Part shown: positions 40,935-49,393 of the stretch, piece by piece
How positions within the stretch are numbered: position 1 is the first letter of the stretch
Layout: each line of letters begins with the position of its first letter
Assembly: GCA_017993835.1 (NCBI GenBank)
Contig: JAGOLX010000004.1
Location: 62,001-126,000, forward strand
Length of the DNA: 64,000 nucleotides
Direction of reading: 5' to 3'
DNA from: Phycisphaerae bacterium
Lineage (GTDB): Bacteria > Planctomycetota > Phycisphaerae > Sedimentisphaerales > Anaerobacaceae
Translations under genes and position numbers: made by a program
The notes under the pieces: generated by a model
What the model was told of the DNA's origin: nothing
Database searches by the model: none
What the model saw: only the letters and a program-made list of their open reading frames with translations

Positions 40935-41054
40935 CCTGTTCCGGCACCTCACGCACTCGCCCTCAATGCCTGTTCGAAATCGGTGATGGTGTCGTCGTTC
41001 CTGCGTCACAAGTCCCCCGTGTTCCCTCATACTCCCGGTGCTTTGCGGCAAGGG

Positions 41055-41987
41055 TCAGTTCCCCGGCTGGATCTGCACCATTCGTTCGAGGGCCTTGGCC
41101 GCCCGGAGCCGGACCTCGTCGTGGACTTCCATCGGGAATTGCAGATTCGTGAGCGAAGCCAGGACATTCTCCAGCGAGATCTTCTTCATGTTCGGACAGA
41201 CGCCTCGCCTGCTGGCCGGGATGAACTCCGCATCCGGACGGGCCTTCTTCAACGGGTGGATCATGCCGATCTCGGTCGCCACAAGGAACCGCTTGGCCGG
41301 GCTGTTCTGGACGAACTTGAGCATCTGGCCCGTGCTCAGCAGCGCATCGGCCAGATCCTTCACCGGTTCCGAGCACTCGGGATGAGCCATCACAACGGCA
41401 TCCGGATACAGGCGTTTGGCCTGGGCGATGTCGTCATCCGAGATCGACACGTGAGTCGGACAGTACCCGGGCCACAGGATCATCCGCCGGCCCGTCTGCT
41501 GCTCGACGAATCGACCCAGGTGCTGGTCGGGCACGAAGACGATCTCCCGATCCTTCGGCAGCGACTGCACGACCGCGACGGCGTTGGAGCTGGTGCAACA
41601 GTAGTCGCTCTCGGCTTTGACGAGGGCGGTGCTGTTGACATAGCAGACCACCAGCGCATCCGGATGCTGCTGCTTGAGGGCCCGCAACTGGTTCGCCGTA
41701 ATCATGTCCGCCATCGGGCAGCCCGCCCGCCGATCCGGAAGCAAAACGGTCTTGCCGGGGGACAGGATCTTGGCCGTCTCGGCCATGAAGCGTACGCCGC
41801 AGAAAACGATCACCTCCGCATCCGTCTTCGACGCCTGGACGCTCAACCCGAGCGAATCCCCGCAGAAATCCGCCACGTCCTGGACTTCCGCCGGCTGGTA
41901 GTTGTGCGCCAGAATGACGGCATGGCGTTTGTCCCTCCACTCCCGAATCTCATCGAACAGCTTCTGATCCAACTCATTCTCCAGCAT
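41055..41987 (-). CDS. nadA: Quinolinate synthase
   Basis: A 310-residue [4Fe-4S] enzyme that condenses iminoaspartate with dihydroxyacetone phosphate to quinolinate in NAD synthesis. The three cluster cysteines are C90 (LPDRRAGCPMADM), C176 (WPGYCPTHV) and a C-terminal one near 262 (PASRRGVCPNMKKIS). HPECSEPV and HNYQPAEVQDVADF are substrate-binding motifs. ATG 41987 gives the expected family length; upstream extensions lie in the cysE 3' end. As a cysteine- and Fe-S-dependent enzyme, its place between cysE and nifU makes sense. Its partner L-aspartate oxidase is not in the window. Confidence 0.96.
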   Translation of the reverse strand: MLENELDQKLFDEIREWRDKRHAVILAHNYQPAEVQDVADFCGDSLGLSVQASKTDAEVIVFCGVRFMAETAKILSPGKTVLLPDRRAGCPMADMITANQLRALKQQHPDALVVCYVNSTALVKAESDYCCTSSNAVAVVQSLPKDREIVFVPDQHLGRFVEQQTGRRMILWPGYCPTHVSISDDDIAQAKRLYPDAVVMAHPECSEPVKDLADALLSTGQMLKFVQNSPAKRFLVATEIGMIHPLKKARPDAEFIPASRRGVCPNMKKISLENVLASLTNLQFPMEVHDEVRLRAAKALERMVQIQPGN

Positions 41988-42016
41988 GCAATCGCCGCGT
42001 CTTGCCCATGCGGCGA

Positions 42017-42952
42017 TCAGGTGTTCTTCTTCCCTGCGGCCTTCTGCTTGCGATACACCAGGTCCGCGCCGGGACTCGACACGGTCATTCCCGGCGGCAC
42101 GGACTCCTTGACCCATGTGTTGCCGCCGATGACGGCGCCTTTGCCGATGGTGACGTCGCCGAGGATGGTGGCTTCCGCATAGATCGTCACATCGTCCTCG
42201 ATGGTCGGGTGGCGTTTGCCGCCCTTGATGATGCGACCGCGTTCATCCCGGCGGAAGCTCAGCGCCCCGAGCGTCGTGCCCTGGTAGATCTTCACGTTGT
42301 TGCCGATCACGGAGGTCTCGCCGATAACGACGCCGGTGCCATGATCGATGAAGAACCCGCGGCCAATCGTGGCACCCGGGTGGATGTCGATGCCGGTCTT
42401 CATGTGGGCGCACTCGGACATGATTCGCGGAATCAACGGGACTTGGCGGACGTGAAGCTCATGCGCGACCCGATACGTGGCAATCGCGATGATGCACGGA
42501 TAGCTCATCACGATCTCCTCGTAGGACTTGGCCGCAGGATCGCCTTCGTAGGCCGCTCGCACGTCGGTCTTGAGAACCCCGCGAATTCGCGGCACCTCGC
42601 CCAGCAGTCCACTCGTCACCTTGCGGGCCATCGTCCCGCAGTCGCAGTGCGTGCAGTTGTTTATACGACACTGATATTGGTACGCCCGCTCGACCTGCTC
42701 GGCAAGTTCCGTGTACACCTGACTGAGCAGATCGCCCACGATGTATCGGACGTTCGATCGGGTGATCGCCTTGTTGCCCGTGTGCCCCGGGAAGAGCAGT
42801 TCGATCAGCAGGTCGAGCACTTCGATGATCTTGCCCCGCACAGGCAGATTGGAGGCATCGATGAAGTTGATGCCGACATCACCGTCGTAGGTCTCCGTGA
42901 TCTCGTCCACCAGTCTGTCGAGCGTCTTGTTTGTCAGTCTGTCTTTCGCCAT
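42017..42952 (-). CDS. cysE: Serine O-acetyltransferase
   Basis: A 311-residue acetyltransferase that makes O-acetylserine, the substrate of CysK. The C-terminal half is a left-handed beta-helix of hexapeptide repeats: GIDIHPGATIGRGFFIDHGTGVVIGETSVIGNNVKIYQGTTLGAL, then HPTIEDDVTIYAEATILGDVTIGKGAVIGGNTWV. The catalytic DH pair is in IDHGTG. The N-terminus is longer than in E. coli CysE and holds a cysteine patch, CRINNCTHCDCG, that could bind metal or Fe-S; its role is unknown. It lies 21 bases after cysK. Confidence 0.94.
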   Translation of the reverse strand: MAKDRLTNKTLDRLVDEITETYDGDVGINFIDASNLPVRGKIIEVLDLLIELLFPGHTGNKAITRSNVRYIVGDLLSQVYTELAEQVERAYQYQCRINNCTHCDCGTMARKVTSGLLGEVPRIRGVLKTDVRAAYEGDPAAKSYEEIVMSYPCIIAIATYRVAHELHVRQVPLIPRIMSECAHMKTGIDIHPGATIGRGFFIDHGTGVVIGETSVIGNNVKIYQGTTLGALSFRRDERGRIIKGGKRHPTIEDDVTIYAEATILGDVTIGKGAVIGGNTWVKESVPPGMTVSSPGADLVYRKQKAAGKKNT

Positions 42953-42973
42953 TCAAGAAGCCTCTGCTCCCAT

Positions 42974-43918
42974 TCATGCCTTCTCCGGTTCGGGAAGGTT
43001 CTCGAACAACTCCGTGGAAACATAGCGTTCCCCGGTGTCGCAGATGAAGGTGACGATCGTCTTGCCTTCGTTCTCCGGGCGGTGCGACAACTGGACGGCC
43101 GCCCAGATGTTCGCGCCCCCGCTGATGCCGGAGAGAATCCCCTCTTCCGCAGCCAGCCGGCGGGCCGTCTGCAGGGCGTCCTCGTTCGAGACCTGAAGGA
43201 TCTCGTCGATCAGGCCGGTCTGGAGAACCTCGGGGACGAAGCCCGCCCCGATCCCCTGGATCTTGTGGCGTCCCGGCTTGCCCCCCGAAAGGACCGGCGA
43301 GTCCTTCGGCTCGACCGCGACAATCTTCAGGTCGGCATTCTTGGCCTTGAGCGCCTCGCCGCAGCCGGTCAACGTACCGCCGGTCCCTACGGCCGACACC
43401 AGTATATCAACCTTCCCGTCCGTATCGATCCAAATCTCCTTGGCCGTGGTCTCACGATGCGCCCGAGGATTAGCGGGGTTCTTGAACTGCTGGAGCATGT
43501 AAGCTTTGGGATTGGCCGCCACGAGCTGCTCGGCCTTCTCGACGGCCCCTCGGATACCGCGGTCGGCGGGCGTCAGTATGATCCGGGCGCCGAACATCAG
43601 CAGGAGCTTCCGCCGCTCGATGCTCATCGACTCCGGCATGGTCAGAATCAGCGGAATGCCTTTGGCGGCACAGATGAACGCCAGGCCAATGCCAGTATTG
43701 CCGCTGGTGGGCTCCACAAGCACGGTCTCGGGCCCGATGAGCCCGGCCTCCTGGGCCGCTTCGACCATGTACTTGGCGATCCGGTCTTTGATGCTGCCGC
43801 AGGGGTTCTTCGATTCCAGCTTGCCCAGGATTTCGGCCTTGCCTGAACCAAGCTTGTTGATCCGCACCAAGGGCGTATACCCCACCGCGGCTGCGATATC
43901 CTCGAATACAGCGCTCAT
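42974..43918 (-). CDS. cysK: Cysteine synthase A (O-acetylserine sulfhydrylase)
   Basis: A 314-residue PLP enzyme that makes cysteine from O-acetylserine and sulfide. The PLP lysine is in NPCGSIKDRIAKYMV; EPTSGNTGIGLAF is the substrate loop and GTGGTLTGCG binds the cofactor phosphate. GGGAG precedes the ATG at 43918. It is the second gene of an operon led by the Rrf2 regulator (19-base gap), followed by cysE, so both steps of cysteine synthesis are together with Fe-S assembly. Confidence 0.97.
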   Translation of the reverse strand: MSAVFEDIAAAVGYTPLVRINKLGSGKAEILGKLESKNPCGSIKDRIAKYMVEAAQEAGLIGPETVLVEPTSGNTGIGLAFICAAKGIPLILTMPESMSIERRKLLLMFGARIILTPADRGIRGAVEKAEQLVAANPKAYMLQQFKNPANPRAHRETTAKEIWIDTDGKVDILVSAVGTGGTLTGCGEALKAKNADLKIVAVEPKDSPVLSGGKPGRHKIQGIGAGFVPEVLQTGLIDEILQVSNEDALQTARRLAAEEGILSGISGGANIWAAVQLSHRPENEGKTIVTFICDTGERYVSTELFENLPEPEKA

Positions 43919-43937
43919 GCACCTGTGCTCCCAGCCT

Positions 43938-44369
43938 CTAAATCTGATATTCCGCCCTGCCGTTCTTCGACTTGCGGACCAGGTCGGACAGCCGAATGGA
44001 CCCCAGGACGTCCTGGATGGCCTTCTCGACCCGTACCCAGACGTCGCGGGCGGCACAATCCGCCGACCTCGAACAGTAGGATTCTTCATCGACGCACTCC
44101 GCGGTCGTCACCGCACCCTCCAAACATCGGAAGATCTCACTGAGCGTGATCTGGTCCGCCGGCCGACCCAGCGTGTACCCCCCCTTGGAGCCTCTGACGC
44201 TCCGCACGAATCCCGCCGACCGAAGCATACTCATGAGCTGTTCGAGATACTTGACCGAGATGTCCTGCCGTTCGGCGATCGTCTTCAACTGAAGGGGACG
44301 CTTGTCCTCGTGCTGGGCCAGCTCAATGATCGCTCGCATCCCATAACGAGTACGTGTCGAGAGTTTCAT
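43938..44369 (-). CDS. Rrf2-family transcription regulator (IscR/CymR type)
   Basis: A 143-residue winged-helix regulator. The Rrf2 N-terminus is intact (MKLSTRTRYGMRAIIELAQH, IAERQDISVKYLEQLMSMLRSAGFVRSVRGSKGGYTLGRP). C92, C99 and C105 (AECVDEESYCSRSADC) match the IscR cluster cysteines, spaced one residue wider between the first two, so it probably binds a [2Fe-2S] cluster. CymR-like control through CysK is the alternative, given that cysK follows immediately. The promoter upstream contains a GTGTA-N-TACAC palindrome in its spacer, suggesting that it represses its own operon. Confidence 0.92.
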   Translation of the reverse strand: MKLSTRTRYGMRAIIELAQHEDKRPLQLKTIAERQDISVKYLEQLMSMLRSAGFVRSVRGSKGGYTLGRPADQITLSEIFRCLEGAVTTAECVDEESYCSRSADCAARDVWVRVEKAIQDVLGSIRLSDLVRKSKNGRAEYQI

Positions 44370-44396
44370 TTCTTCTAATCTCCTACTATCTCTATT

Positions 44397-44426
44397 ATAT
44401 TAGTGTACTACACACTCCCCGGTCAA
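44397..44426 (-). promoter_or_regulatory. Promoter and candidate operator of the Rrf2-cysK-cysE-nadA operon
   Basis: Minus strand: TTGACC (44426-44421), an 18-base spacer and TAATAT (44402-44397); TATAAT overlaps the -10. The spacer contains GTGTAGTACAC (44413-44403), a palindrome with 5-bp arms about one central base. A bound Rrf2 dimer there would block polymerase. The start codon is about 28 bases downstream. Confidence 0.65.
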
Positions 44427-44719
44427 GACTTCTGTTCGCGAGAAATACACATCACTCGTGCGGCCACCCCCTGCATCGCGCTGGGACCCACGGCCTCCAG
44501 GGCGGCACGTGCCATTGGCGATTACAGATCCCGAGGCCCATGGGTTCATTATTCCCCCTAAATTCCCTACTACTAACTATGCATGCCATCAGGAGCCGGT
44601 TGTCATTGTCGGCCCCGGCGGGTACCATCGGTGGAGTGCCAACCCCGGTCCGAAAACTCGCAGGGGTCTGACAACTTGTTGGTACAAATAGACTTACGGA
44701 CTTCACGGAGTGGAATCTG

Positions 44720-45487
44720 ATGAGAATCGCCAGCTTCAATGTCAACTCGATCCGTGTCCGACTGCCGATCATCCTCTCGTGGCTCCAGAAGAACCGACCC
44801 GACGTCCTGGCCGTGCAGGAAACCAAGGTCCAGGACGCCGATTTTCCCCGGCAGGCGTTTCGCGAAATCGGCTACGCATGCGCCTTCCGCGGCCAGAAAA
44901 CCTACAACGGCGTTGCCATCCTCTCCCCGCACGAAATCGAACGAGTCGAATTCGGGCTTCTGGACGAGCCGAAGGACGAGCCGCGGATCGTGACGGCGGT
45001 CATCCAGGGCATCACGCTCGTGAACACCTACGTCCCGCAGGGTTACCTCGCGGCGTCAGAACGCTTCCAGTACAAGCTCGATTGGTTCAAACGCCTCCTC
45101 GCCTACTTTCGTGAGAGGTTCAGACCGAATGAACCGGTGCTCTGGGTGGGAGACCTCAACATCGCGCCGCTGCCCATCGACGTGTACGATCCCGTCGCGT
45201 TGGAGGGCCATGTATGCTATCACCCCGCGGTCCGCAGGGCACTGGCGGAGGTGATGGACTGGGGTTTCACCGATCTGTTCCGCAAGCACTGCTCTGAGCC
45301 GGGCCAATACACATTCTGGGATTACAGAATCGGGAACTTCTTCCAGAAGAACCGCGGATGGCGGATCGATCACATCCTGGGCACCGCCCCCCTGGCGGAC
45401 CGATGCACCGCCTGTACCATCGATAAGGAACCCCGCGCCGCGGAGCGTCCCAGCGACCACACGCCGATCGTCGTGGAGATTGCGTGA
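44720..45487 (+). CDS. xthA: Exodeoxyribonuclease III
   Basis: A 255-residue AP endonuclease/3'-exonuclease of the EEP superfamily used in base-excision repair. MRIASFNVNSIRVRL, VLAVQETKVQD (metal Glu), PVLWVGDLNIAPLPIDVYDP (catalytic Asp/Asn) and ERPSDHTPIVVEIA (terminal Asp-His) are all present. Length is normal. GGAG lies 10 bases before the ATG. It is divergent from the Rrf2 regulator, with about 290 bases between them that hold no other recognisable gene. Confidence 0.97.
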   Translation: MRIASFNVNSIRVRLPIILSWLQKNRPDVLAVQETKVQDADFPRQAFREIGYACAFRGQKTYNGVAILSPHEIERVEFGLLDEPKDEPRIVTAVIQGITLVNTYVPQGYLAASERFQYKLDWFKRLLAYFRERFRPNEPVLWVGDLNIAPLPIDVYDPVALEGHVCYHPAVRRALAEVMDWGFTDLFRKHCSEPGQYTFWDYRIGNFFQKNRGWRIDHILGTAPLADRCTACTIDKEPRAAERPSDHTPIVVEIA

Positions 45488-45505
45488 AGACGCCGCCTGC
45501 CCGCA

Positions 45506-46495
45506 TCACTGCGGCTTGCCAGGATTCAGGGGACCGATGTACTCGCGGGCGACAACAATGTCGTCGAACCAGACCTTGCTCACGTGACCCGCGGGCGCCT
45601 TCGTGATGTACAGCAGCAGCCAGAAGAAATTCAGATTCAGATCATCCGTGCTCCGCCAGCGGAATCCCTCGAAGGGCTCGCCGTTCGCATCGGGCAGAAA
45701 ACTGTCCCAGACCCACTTGCCGCGAGGAAAACCCAGACCCAGATGGCTGAGAGTCTGCCCGTCCTTGGTCCAGGGCCGGCCGTCGATCCACATCGCCTGC
45801 TCGCCGTTGCTGTCGGCCGCGGGGTCGTTCATCTTCATCATCAGTTCGACGCAGATCCACCGACCTCGCTCGACCGCGAGCTTCGGATCGTTCACGAAGT
45901 CGTGCCCCCACGACTTGCCATCGGGCGAGGACCGCATCCCCATCCAGTAGGAGTAGAAATCCCACCGCCATTCGTCGCCGTAGGGCTCGACGCCCGTGGT
46001 GAACCGCTCGTCGCCCTTGGGCCGGGTGCCTGCTCCCCCCTGCGGCCATCTTGTCGGCGGATTGTACCCTCCGAGGTGGACGAAGTGATGGATCGGGTAG
46101 CAGCCGGGATCGAACTTCACGTAGAACCGCACATACAGCTTCTCATAGCCGGGAAGCAGTCGCCGATACAGGTGGCCGCCCGTGCCCTGGCCGCCGATAT
46201 GGGTCATCAGGAGCGAGCGTTTGCCACCGCTTGGCGAGGGCACGTCCTGCGAAAGCGACATGATCTCCTTGCCCTCAGCATTCTCCCAACGGGACCACAC
46301 AGCCTCCAAATCGCCCTCCTCGAAATCCTCGGCAAAGACGACCGCCGGATCTCTTTGTATCCCGTCGTCTCCCACGTACTTGGAGGCCACCCCCGGCGTC
46401 GCTTGGCGCAACGGCTGCGAACCTTCGGAGCCCATTAACAGACCCGCGGAGACGAGCGACACGAGAAGAGAACCGCAGTAGATGAGTTGTACCAT
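45506..46495 (-). CDS. Secreted protein, possibly polysaccharide lyase-like jelly-roll
   Basis: A 329-residue exported protein with a signal sequence (VQLIYCGSLLVSLVSAGLLMGSEG). VVFAEDFEEGDLEAVWSRWENAEG begins a concanavalin-like beta-sandwich. LYVRFYVKFDPGCYPIHHFVHLGGYNP, the mid region YGDEWRWDFYSYWMGM and the late VWFDDIVVAREYIGPL are typical of alginate- and polysaccharide-lyase-like planctomycete proteins. I cannot assign a family or catalytic residues. GGAG precedes ATG 46495. It converges with xthA (gap 18 bases). Confidence 0.72.
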   Translation of the reverse strand: MVQLIYCGSLLVSLVSAGLLMGSEGSQPLRQATPGVASKYVGDDGIQRDPAVVFAEDFEEGDLEAVWSRWENAEGKEIMSLSQDVPSPSGGKRSLLMTHIGGQGTGGHLYRRLLPGYEKLYVRFYVKFDPGCYPIHHFVHLGGYNPPTRWPQGGAGTRPKGDERFTTGVEPYGDEWRWDFYSYWMGMRSSPDGKSWGHDFVNDPKLAVERGRWICVELMMKMNDPAADSNGEQAMWIDGRPWTKDGQTLSHLGLGFPRGKWVWDSFLPDANGEPFEGFRWRSTDDLNLNFFWLLLYITKAPAGHVSKVWFDDIVVAREYIGPLNPGKPQ

Positions 46496-46913
46496 GGCAC
46501 ATCTCCTGTATGGACCCTGTTGGATACGGAGTCGCGGACTCGCTCGTAAACGTCGATATGCACCCTGCACATGACAGCAAGCCTTCCGCAGTGACACATC
46601 AGGTCGCCCACGATTCTACGGATTCCCCACGCGAACAGTCACGCAGAATCTCCCCAATCCTGGAAGATCGCGTAAGAGACCTTTCGACACCGAGCCGCAC
46701 GATGCCGTGGCCGACCCGGCTCCGCCTGACAGAAGGCAAGCTTGCCCAGGTGAAGAACGAGCTGCGGTGCGACCCACACAATGAGAGTCTCCGGGCGGAA
46801 TGCGAGAAGCTGGAGAAGATGTACGCTGGTGTTCACCGTTTCTCGGCACCGTTTCTCAGCCGGAGCCTTCGGCAGTGGCTTGTAACCTATTTTCTCGCAA
46901 GGGTTTAGGAGAA
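46496..46913. other. Intergenic region without a recognisable gene
   Basis: About 420 bases between the secreted protein gene and the tRNA. A plus-strand reading frame of 132 codons runs through it (46510-46908), and its second half (TEGKLAQVKNELRCDPHNESLRAECEKLEKMY) looks like helical coding sequence. It has no Shine-Dalgarno and no homologue that I recognise, so I leave it unassigned. Confidence 0.4.
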
Positions 46914-46984
46914 CTGGGGAATAAGGATTCGAACCTTAACTAAATGATCCAGAGTCATTTGTGCTACCATTACACTATTCCCCA
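46914..46984 (-). tRNA. tRNA-Gln (anticodon CUG)
   Basis: A complete 71-base cloverleaf on the minus strand. Acceptor TGGGGAA pairs with TTCCCCA; the D stem is GTGT/GCAC; anticodon stem AATGA/TCATT encloses loop CTCTGGA, so the anticodon is CTG reading CAG; the T arm is TAAGG TTCGAAT CCTTA. The discriminator is G and CCA is not encoded. The short D arm is normal for Gln. Confidence 0.95.
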
Positions 46985-47014
46985 AAGAGCCCGTTCAGGC
47001 GAACGAGAGTCACT

Positions 47015-47686
47015 TTAGCATATGTCCGAGGGATTATCAACCCGAAAATGCCGCACCAATTTCCAGCCGGAAGGCAGCAGGACCGTCGCCAGGACAATCT
47101 TCAGGGCGTCGCCCACCAGGAACGGGTACAGGCCAACCGCGAGAACGCTGCCGCCCAGGGGCTTGCCCAGAAGGTTGTCCAGGCAGAACAACCACGTCAG
47201 GGCACAGGCGTACATCCCGGCGCTGCCGAGGACCATCGCCAGCGAGGTCGTAGCTGGCCGGCGGTCCCAACCCCGCTCCGCCAGCACGCCCACGATGTAC
47301 GCGGCGGGCACGAAACCCACGAGATAGCCGGCGGTGGGCCCGAAGAACATGGCCAGCCCGGCTCGGCCGTGCGAGAAGACGGGCAGGCCCATCATGCCTT
47401 CCGCGAGGTAGGCGAGAACGCACAGGACGCCCCGCTTGGAACCCAACAAGGCGCCCGCCAGCAGCACGCCGAAGGTTTGGCCCGTGATCGGAACGGGGTA
47501 ACCCACCGCGATCTGGGCCAGCACCGCGATGAGGATCGATCCACCCACAACCAGCGCCACGTCGTACAGGCGGGCAAGCCTCTGCTCGGCGGGTCGCGCC
47601 AAATCAGCAATCGTAAGTCCGGCAATCATAATCCCATCGCACAACAACGAAGACACCCGTGTTCTGAGTCCATCGAGATCTCGCAT
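47015..47686 (-). CDS. bioY: Biotin transporter BioY
   Basis: A 223-residue membrane S-component of an ECF-type biotin importer. Six hydrophobic segments are visible. Family landmarks are VPVPITGQTFGVLLAGALLGSKRG, AGLAMFFGPTAGYLVGFVPAAYIVG and VGLYPFLVGDALKIVLA. ATG 47686 is preferred over GTG 47692 because GGGGAG lies 5 bases upstream. No EcfA/EcfT genes are nearby; BioY can work alone or with a shared energising module. The start is about 30 residues longer than typical BioY. Confidence 0.95.
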   Translation of the reverse strand: MRDLDGLRTRVSSLLCDGIMIAGLTIADLARPAEQRLARLYDVALVVGGSILIAVLAQIAVGYPVPITGQTFGVLLAGALLGSKRGVLCVLAYLAEGMMGLPVFSHGRAGLAMFFGPTAGYLVGFVPAAYIVGVLAERGWDRRPATTSLAMVLGSAGMYACALTWLFCLDNLLGKPLGGSVLAVGLYPFLVGDALKIVLATVLLPSGWKLVRHFRVDNPSDIC

Positions 47687-47839
47687 CGTCACTCCCCGAG
47701 GGAGCCAATGCCGAGAGCACGAACGAAGCGGCCATTATATCAGCGGGTTGCCACACGTCAAATACACTTCGCAACGTGTCGGAGTCGTTCTTACAGAGAG
47801 GAATCGAGAAACGCGTTTCTCCGGAAATCTCGCAGACGC

Positions 47840-47869
47840 TGGCACGACTGTAGTACCGATGGGTACAAT
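47840..47869 (+). promoter_or_regulatory. Candidate promoter of the small lipoprotein-DUF4097 pair
   Basis: TGGCAC (47840-47845), an 18-base spacer and TACAAT (47864-47869) lie 72 bases before the first ATG. Confidence 0.45.
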
Positions 47870-47941
47870 GGTGCGGCGTAGTGAGAAATCTCCGGTCGTC
47901 GCCGGACTATCCAGGCTTCTGCGAAAGGAAGGGGCAGGAAT

Positions 47942-48082
47942 ATGGCAAGAGAATCATCCGCGAGAGCCGCACTGTCGGGCGCACTGGCTCTGACGCTCTT
48001 TTGCTGCACGTCGTGCGTCTGCGTCCATGTCGGTGACTCGACGACCCGATGCGCTGAACCACGAATCAAGGAGACAACATGA
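47942..48082 (+). CDS. Small lipoprotein-like peptide, 46 residues
   Basis: MARESSARAALSGALALTLF is followed by CCTSC, a signal peptide with a lipobox-like cysteine cluster; the mature part (VCVHVGDSTTRCAEPRIKETT) has a further pair of cysteines. The Shine-Dalgarno AAGGAAGG lies 7-14 bases upstream, and the stop TGA overlaps the next start (ATGA), so it is very likely translated and coupled to the DUF4097 protein. No family is recognised. Five of the 46 residues around positions 21-27 are cysteine or next to one, which suggests lipidation or metal/disulfide chemistry. Confidence 0.65.
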   Translation: MARESSARAALSGALALTLFCCTSCVCVHVGDSTTRCAEPRIKETT

Positions 48083-49281
48083 TGAAATCGCGTTCTCTGA
48101 GGCACAGCCTCTCATGCGTCCTGGGCGGCCTGCTGTTCGCCACCGTATCCGGCTGCAACGAAGGACTGACTGTTTGGGGTGGGACAAGCCAGTCGAAATT
48201 CGAGAGGACTGTCACCCGGCAGATCGCTCTGGGCGGGTCCGACACGCTCGACGTGGCCACGCGGTGCGGGTCCGTCACGGTCACCGGGACGGACTCAGCC
48301 GACTGTAGTCTCGAAGCCAGGATCGTCGCCCATGCGCCGACCGAGGAAGAGGCCCAGGCCTTGGCGGAACAAGTGGAGATCACCGACCAGATCAGCGGAT
48401 CGAGAGCGACCATCCGCTCGCGCGAGCCCGACCTGGAGAACAATCGTTCGATCAGCGTCAGCTACACAATCGCGGTCCCTCGGAGGACGAACATTCGGTG
48501 CGACAGCAAGTATGGCAGCCTGGACATATCGAGCGTCGAGGGGCGCGTCGTCGGCACGAGCAACAACGGCTCGATCAAGATCCAGAACATCCAGGGCCAG
48601 ACCGATCTGAGCACGTCTTACGGTTCCATCGAGTGCCGCAATGTGGTCGGCCAGTCGATTCAGCTCCACAGCAACAACGGGTCCATCACCATGGCGCGTC
48701 TCCGAGGTTCGATGACCGCGGGAACACGCTATGGCGCGATCACCTGCGAGGATTTTGCCGACGGCGACCTGAAGATCGAGAGCGGCAACGGGCGCATCGA
48801 GGTCTCCGACGCCAGGTTCGGCGTCTGCGTGGCAAAGTCCTCTTATGGCGCGATCTCCGCCAACCGTCTTGCGGGCGATTCCATTGATTTGCACTCGGGC
48901 AACGGCAGTGTGGAGGTGGACGGCGCCGAGGCGAAGACCCTGAATGCCTCGTCCTCGTATGGCCGGATCGCAGCGACCGGGATCACGACGGCGATCCTCA
49001 AGGCCGAGTCGGGCAACGGGAGCGTCAACGTGTCCTGTGCGCCCGCCGCACCGGCCGATCTCAATGCCCAGCTCAAGAGCTCCTACGGCAGCGTCGAACT
49101 CGCAGCGCCGCAGCAGTTCGCAGGCGAGGTGTATCTGCGCACAAGCTACGGGGCGATTCACACGGATCTGCCGATAACGGCCAGCGGCGAGCTCACCAAG
49201 AAGGAGATCGTCGGCAGGATCGGCGAAGGAGCCGGCAAGATTCACATGGAGAGCGGGAGCGGATCGGTTGAGTTGAAGTGA
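48079..49281 (+). CDS. Exported DUF4097-like beta-repeat protein
   Basis: A 400-residue lipoprotein-like protein (signal ending LLFATVSGC, Cys near residue 26). From about 140 onward it consists of 13 short beta-strand repeats that alternate between a YG form (SKYGSLDI, TSYGSIEC, TRYGAITC, SSYGAISA, SSYGRIAA, SSYGSVEL, TSYGAIHT) and an NG form (SNNGSIKI, SNNGSITM, SGNGRIEV, SGNGSVEV, SGNGSVNV, SGSGSVEL). Spacing is about 18-24 residues, so it should form a beta-solenoid with two distinct faces. DUF4097 proteins are called putative adhesins, with no proven role. Alternative start ATG 48082. Confidence 0.85.
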   Translation: MMKSRSLRHSLSCVLGGLLFATVSGCNEGLTVWGGTSQSKFERTVTRQIALGGSDTLDVATRCGSVTVTGTDSADCSLEARIVAHAPTEEEAQALAEQVEITDQISGSRATIRSREPDLENNRSISVSYTIAVPRRTNIRCDSKYGSLDISSVEGRVVGTSNNGSIKIQNIQGQTDLSTSYGSIECRNVVGQSIQLHSNNGSITMARLRGSMTAGTRYGAITCEDFADGDLKIESGNGRIEVSDARFGVCVAKSSYGAISANRLAGDSIDLHSGNGSVEVDGAEAKTLNASSSYGRIAATGITTAILKAESGNGSVNVSCAPAAPADLNAQLKSSYGSVELAAPQQFAGEVYLRTSYGAIHTDLPITASGELTKKEIVGRIGEGAGKIHMESGSGSVELK

Positions 49282-49393
49282 CGTCGAGCACGCGCATGTC
49301 GAAGGCGCGCACAGGAGTTCAGTCCAGGAGAGCCTGATCCCATTGTTCGGCGTCGGCGTTGTGAGACTCATCCGGGCCAAACCATAGATGGTG

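Noticed and set aside
46510-46908. 132-codon plus-strand frame between the secreted protein and the tRNA
   Set aside because: No ribosome site or recognised family; kept only as an unassigned intergenic note.
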